Source of the DNA: Soonwooa sp032078105
GTDB lineage: Bacteria > Bacteroidota > Bacteroidia > Flavobacteriales > Weeksellaceae
DNA length: 64,000 bases
Direction: 5' to 3'
NCBI GenBank assembly: GCA_046269235.1
Contig: JBJZOS010000004.1
Span: 1-64,000, forward strand
The position numbers were made by a program, and so were the translations under genes. The first letter of the stretch is position 1, and each line of letters opens with the position of its first letter. The notes under the pieces are model-generated. The model was not told the DNA's origin and made no database searches. It saw nothing but the letters and a program-made list of their open reading frames with translations. Positions 60,340 to 64,000 of the stretch are shown here, piece by piece.

Positions 60340-62610
60340 TTAATTAGCCTCCATTCTTTTAATTAAATTCAATGCAGAACCTGCTTTGAACCAATCAATC
60401 TGTTGCTCGTTGTAGGTGTGGTTTGCCATAACGATATCTTTTGTACCGTCGTTGTGAACAAACTCTAAAGTCAATTTCTTTCCTGGCGCAAATTGATCAA
60501 GGTCTAAGAAATTCACCACATCATCTTCACGAATTTTATCATAATCAGCTTTGTCAGCGAAGGTAAGACCCAGCATACCTTGTTTTTTAAGGTTGGTTTC
60601 GTGGATACGGGCAAATGATTTCACCAATACGGCTTTTACGCCTAAATGTCTTGGCTCCATGGCAGCGTGTTCTCTTGAAGAACCCTCACCGTAGTTTTCG
60701 TCACCAATAACAATCGAAGGTATACCCGCTGCTTTGTAGGCTCTTGCTACTTTTGGAACTTCGTCGTATTGACCCGTCAGTTCATTTTTCACTTTGTTGG
60801 TTTCCATGTTGTAAGCATTTACCGCTCCAATCAACATGTTATTTGAAATATTATCCAAGTGACCTCTGTATTTCAACCATGGACCAGCCATAGATATATG
60901 GTCGGTTGTACATTTTCCGAAGGCTTTAATTAAAATTTTAGCTCCGGTAATATTTTTACCGTCCCAAGCAGGGAATTCCTCTAACAATTGAAGTCTATCC
61001 GAGTTAGGATCTACCACAACTTGCACATTAGAACCATCTTCAGAAGGCGCTTGATAACCATTATCATCCACCGCGAAACCTTTTGCAGGGAGTTCAGAAC
61101 CTTTTGGCTCATCTAATTTCACTTGCTCGCCAGCTTCGTTCGTTAATGTATCTGTAATTGGATTAAAATCTAATCTACCTGAAATTGCAACGGCAGCAAC
61201 CATCTCTGGAGATGCGACGAAAGCGTGTGTATTTGGGTTTCCATCCGCTCTTTTAGCAAAGTTTCTGTTGAAAGAATGGATAATTGAATTTTTCTCACCT
61301 CTTTCAGCACCTTCTCTATCCCATTGTCCGATACATGGTCCACAAGCGTTGGTGAAGATTCTCGCATTCTCGAATTTTCTGAAAGAATCCAAGAAGCCAT
61401 CTCTTTCCGCCGTGAATTTCACTTGTTCAGAACCTGGGTTGATTCCTAATATGGCTTTTGGTTTCACGCCTTTTGCAACGGCATCTTCAACGATAGAAGC
61501 TGCTCTGGATAAATCTTCATAAGACGAGTTGGTACAAGAACCAATTAATGCCCATTCTACCTCCAATGGCCATCCGTTAACTTCCGCTTTTGCTCTAAAT
61601 TCTGCAACGGGCGTCGCCAAATCTGGAGTGAATGGTCCGTTTAAGTGAGGTGTTAATTCCGAAAGGTTGATTTCAATTAATTGATCGAAATATAGTTCTG
61701 GATTGGCATAAACTTCAGCATCACCAGTTAAATGTTCAGCCACTTTATCAGCAGCGTCCACCACTTCTTGTCTTCCTGTTGCAGCCAAATATCTTCTCAT
61801 AGAATCATCATAACCGAAAGTAGAAGTCGTAGCTCCAATTTCTGCTCCCATGTTACAGATGGTTCCTTTTCCAGTTGCAGAGAGAGATTCTGCACCTTCA
61901 CCGAAATATTCTACGATACAACCCGTTCCTCCTTTTACGGTTAAAATACCGGCAACCTTTAGGATAACATCTTTTGCAGATGTCCATCCGTTCATTTTAC
62001 CAGTCAATTTTACCCCGATAAGTTTTGGCATTTTCAGTTCCCAAGCCATTCCAGCCATGACGTCAACCGCATCTGCACCACCAACACCGATGGCTACCAT
62101 TCCTAAACCACCAGCGTTAACCGTGTGCGAGTCGGTACCAATCATCATTCCACCCGGAAATGCGTAATTTTCTAAAACTACTTGGTGAATAATACCTGCT
62201 CCTGGCTTCCAGAAACCGATTCCGTATTTATCACAAACAGAACTTAAGAAATTGAAAACCTCTGAGTTCTTATTAATTCCTTCCTGTAAATCAGCTTCAG
62301 CACCAACTCTCGCTTGGATCAAGTGATCGGCATGCGCTGTAGATGGAACCGCAACTTTCGCTTTTCCCGCTTGCATAAACTGCAATAAGGCCATTTGTGC
62401 CGTCGCGTCCTGCATCGCCACTCGGTCTGGTGCGAAATCTACATACGAGTTTCCTCTTTCATAAGCTTGTGTTGCGTTACCTTCCCAAAGGTGTGCATAA
62501 AGAATTTTCTCAGCAAGTGTCAATGGTTTTCCCACAACTTGTCTCGCCGCAGCGATTCTTTCTGGGTAACGTTCGTACACTTTTTTGATCATATCAAGGT
62601 CAAAAATCAT
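60340..62610 (-). CDS. acn: Aconitate hydratase (mitochondrial-type)
   Basis: 756 residues. The Fe-S cluster cysteines Cys359 (IGSCTNSSYED), Cys423 and Cys426 (ACGPCIGQW) show the spacing of mitochondrial aconitase. The N-terminal MIGTDSHTVNAGGLGMVAIGVGGADAVDVMAG and C-terminal YGEGSSREHAAMEPRHLG (swivel domain) are full signatures. It interconverts citrate and isocitrate in the TCA cycle. It is monocistronic, with a 283-base upstream gap in which I see no clear -7 box. Confidence 0.96.
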   Translation of the reverse strand: MIFDLDMIKKVYERYPERIAAARQVVGKPLTLAEKILYAHLWEGNATQAYERGNSYVDFAPDRVAMQDATAQMALLQFMQAGKAKVAVPSTAHADHLIQARVGAEADLQEGINKNSEVFNFLSSVCDKYGIGFWKPGAGIIHQVVLENYAFPGGMMIGTDSHTVNAGGLGMVAIGVGGADAVDVMAGMAWELKMPKLIGVKLTGKMNGWTSAKDVILKVAGILTVKGGTGCIVEYFGEGAESLSATGKGTICNMGAEIGATTSTFGYDDSMRRYLAATGRQEVVDAADKVAEHLTGDAEVYANPELYFDQLIEINLSELTPHLNGPFTPDLATPVAEFRAKAEVNGWPLEVEWALIGSCTNSSYEDLSRAASIVEDAVAKGVKPKAILGINPGSEQVKFTAERDGFLDSFRKFENARIFTNACGPCIGQWDREGAERGEKNSIIHSFNRNFAKRADGNPNTHAFVASPEMVAAVAISGRLDFNPITDTLTNEAGEQVKLDEPKGSELPAKGFAVDDNGYQAPSEDGSNVQVVVDPNSDRLQLLEEFPAWDGKNITGAKILIKAFGKCTTDHISMAGPWLKYRGHLDNISNNMLIGAVNAYNMETNKVKNELTGQYDEVPKVARAYKAAGIPSIVIGDENYGEGSSREHAAMEPRHLGVKAVLVKSFARIHETNLKKQGMLGLTFADKADYDKIREDDVVNFLDLDQFAPGKKLTLEFVHNDGTKDIVMANHTYNEQQIDWFKAGSALNLIKRMEAN

Positions 62611-62893
62611 ATTTTAATTTTTTAATATTAATAGTATTTAAAAAAGGCTATACAATTTACAAATTATTTTTGAGCAGAGAATTACTTATCTTTTTCTTTA
62701 GAATTAAAATAAATAAAAAGATGGATTCTGTAACGAATTTAGCCTTGTCATCTGGATGGAAATTTCGTGCCTTTAGCGTGTTAATAAATTAGAAAATTTG
62801 TATTTCGATGATGGGAATTTTGGATAATGCTTAATTTAAAAAAATTAGACATACAATCTCTTATTTAGGTTTTTTACTGTTAATATGATAAAA

Positions 62894-63331
62894 TTATTTC
62901 ACTAATGATTCCACTAAATTAGCATCACTATCAAAATACGCTACAGTTATTTGTAATTTGTTCCGCTGTACATTATATTGTTTGATTTCCAATTCCTGAG
63001 AAGGCGATAAATCGAACTTGAAATCTGGATCTTTTTTACCTAACACATTTTTATTGTAGAACAAAACATAGCCTTCAATAGGAAGTTCTTTGTTCATTTG
63101 CGATTCTAAAAATCTAGCATACTGCTGAATAGAATTTTTGTCATTAAAATCAACTTGGATATCTACTCTTTGCTTAATAATATCCAATCCAATTGTACCA
63201 TGAACCGGCAACAAAGCAATCAATTCAGGTTCGGATGCTAAAGTGAACCAATCTGGCAATGCAAACACGGCTTTGTTGGAATACCATTGATCTTCTTTAT
63301 GTTTTGCTTGTAAAATTAACTTTTCAATCAT
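62894..63331 (-). CDS. Hypothetical protein between two aconitase genes
   Basis: 145 residues, soluble, no signal peptide. It is rich in charged and aliphatic residues: ELIALLPVHGTIGLDIIKQRVDIQVDFND, then LPIEGYVLFYNKNVLGKKDPDFKFDLSP. No domain is recognised. Its position between acn and acnB on the same strand raises the possibility of a link to aconitase, but nothing in the sequence confirms one. Confidence 0.65.
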   Translation of the reverse strand: MIEKLILQAKHKEDQWYSNKAVFALPDWFTLASEPELIALLPVHGTIGLDIIKQRVDIQVDFNDKNSIQQYARFLESQMNKELPIEGYVLFYNKNVLGKKDPDFKFDLSPSQELEIKQYNVQRNKLQITVAYFDSDANLVESLVK

Positions 63332-63444
63332 TTACTTGTTCTTTATACACTTTGTTGTAAGAAATTGTTTGCCTTTCAAAAGCATAAAACTACAAATTTC
63401 TAAGTCGTTACAAATATCTATTGAACCCAAATTCCTGGTAAAGA

Positions 63445-63473
63445 AAAGGCTATCCGAAAATGGACAGCCTTTT
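63445..63473 (-). terminator. Terminator of acnB
   Basis: AAAAGGCTATCC and GGACAGCCTTTT pair with one mismatch, 22 bases past the acnB stop on the minus strand. Confidence 0.75.
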
Positions 63474-63494
63474 GTTATGATGTTCGCTAATTTC

Positions 63495-64000
63495 TTAGTG
63501 ACAAGAAATAGGTGTGAACTTCGTTAAATTGATACCTTCAACAGCATCTTGGTATTCCTCGATATTCGGAATTCTACCCAGAATTGCTGAAAGAACAACT
63601 ACAGGAGTAGAAGCTAATAAAGATTCACCTTTTTTACCATCTCGGTCTTCAACCACACGACCTTGGAAAAGACGTGTAGAAGTTGCCATAACCGTATCTC
63701 CTTTCTCTGCTTTTTCTTGGTTACCCATACAAAGGTTACAACCAGGACGCTCCAGATACATGATGTTTTCGTATTCGGTACGAGCTGCATTTTTTGGCGC
63801 ATCGTCATCAAATTCGAAACCAGAATATTTTTGTAGCATTTCCCAATCGCCTTCGGCTTTCAATTCATCGATAATATTGTAAGTAGGCGCTGCAACAACT
63901 AATGGCGCGTTGAATTTAACTTCACCTTCTTTTTTCTCAACATTTCTCAACATTTGCGAAACGATTTTAAGATCATCTTTGTGAACCATACAAGAACCTA
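63495..64000 (-). CDS. acnB: Aconitate hydratase B, C-terminal part (5' end beyond the window)
   Basis: The frame is open through the right edge; the preceding codons read GSC before MVHKDDLKIV, so the ATG at 63989 is internal. The visible 168 residues are the AcnB C-terminus. LERPGCNLCMGNQ carries two cluster cysteines, followed by TVMATSTRLFQGRV and the end LGRIPNIEEYQDAV. AcnB is a second, structurally distinct aconitase (also able to process 2-methylisocitrate). Its partner acn gene lies 900 bases away on the same strand. Confidence 0.9.
   Translation of the reverse strand, partial: GSCMVHKDDLKIVSQMLRNVEKKEGEVKFNAPLVVAAPTYNIIDELKAEGDWEMLQKYSGFEFDDDAPKNAARTEYENIMYLERPGCNLCMGNQEKAEKGDTVMATSTRLFQGRVVEDRDGKKGESLLASTPVVVLSAILGRIPNIEEYQDAVEGINLTKFTPISCH

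Overview
This is 64 kb of a low-GC chromosome from the Bacteroidota, most likely class Flavobacteriia near Chryseobacterium/Weeksellaceae. Three things point there. Promoters have the Bacteroidota form (TTTG, about 20 nt, TAnnTTTG) with no obvious Shine-Dalgarno signals. Lineage families are present: GLPGLI, DUF3127, DUF6702, a T9SS sorting tail, a CcoN-CcoO fusion, FeoB-associated Cys-rich protein and histone-H1-like protein. Degenerate flavobacterial-type intergenic repeats are scattered through the window. I see no phage, insertion sequence or CRISPR array.

Layout. 1-6.1 kb: a broken end of metH, metF, a truncated T9SS-tailed fragment, rplU-rpmA, a GH3-family gene and an MFS exporter. 6.1-18.4 kb (minus strand): serS, a lipoprotein, a flippase and glycosyltransferase pair, a run containing two Fe-S electron-transfer proteins and an MCE protein, a PpiD-like folding factor, and an ECF sigma/anti-sigma/Spy-like set. 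18.5-27.8 kb: a Rossmann/DUF2520 gene, GLPGLI, feoA-feoB and its Cys-rich partner, glmM, a TPR protein, a DMT exporter, aat and DUF3127. 27.9-29.8 kb: a three-tRNA operon (Leu-Gly-Leu), a histone-like gene of 58 codons and a decayed HisKA_2-type histidine kinase. 29.8-36.4 kb: metallopeptidase, ribH, YfgM-like protein, apt, a lipoprotein, and a plus-strand run of stand-alone RapZ C-terminal domain, MurU-like nucleotidyltransferase and LOG protein. 36.5-46.1 kb: a complete cbb3 oxidase locus (ccoI, S, NO, Q, P, G, H, TauE-like) with a divergent Crp/Fnr regulator. 46.2-53.3 kb: panB, rluA-type synthase, two tandem TonB-dependent-type outer-membrane barrels and a DUF5694 protein. 53.5-60.3 kb: a LytS/LytTR two-component pair, an SPFH plus zinc-ribbon operon, a remnant of a second LytS/LytTR pair, an ECF sigma operon and a broken Hsp20 gene. 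60.3-64 kb: a mitochondrial-type aconitase and the end of an AcnB-type aconitase.

The gene content is mostly housekeeping: microaerobic respiration, iron uptake, envelope biogenesis, one-carbon metabolism and the TCA cycle. The noteworthy signals are traces of decay (metH, T9SS protein, HisKA_2 kinase, LytS/LytTR remnant, Hsp20), a dispersed hairpin repeat family, a nine-unit 7-bp tandem repeat between kinase and regulator genes, and the RapZ-C/MurU-like pairing. I found no convincing wholly new multi-gene system.
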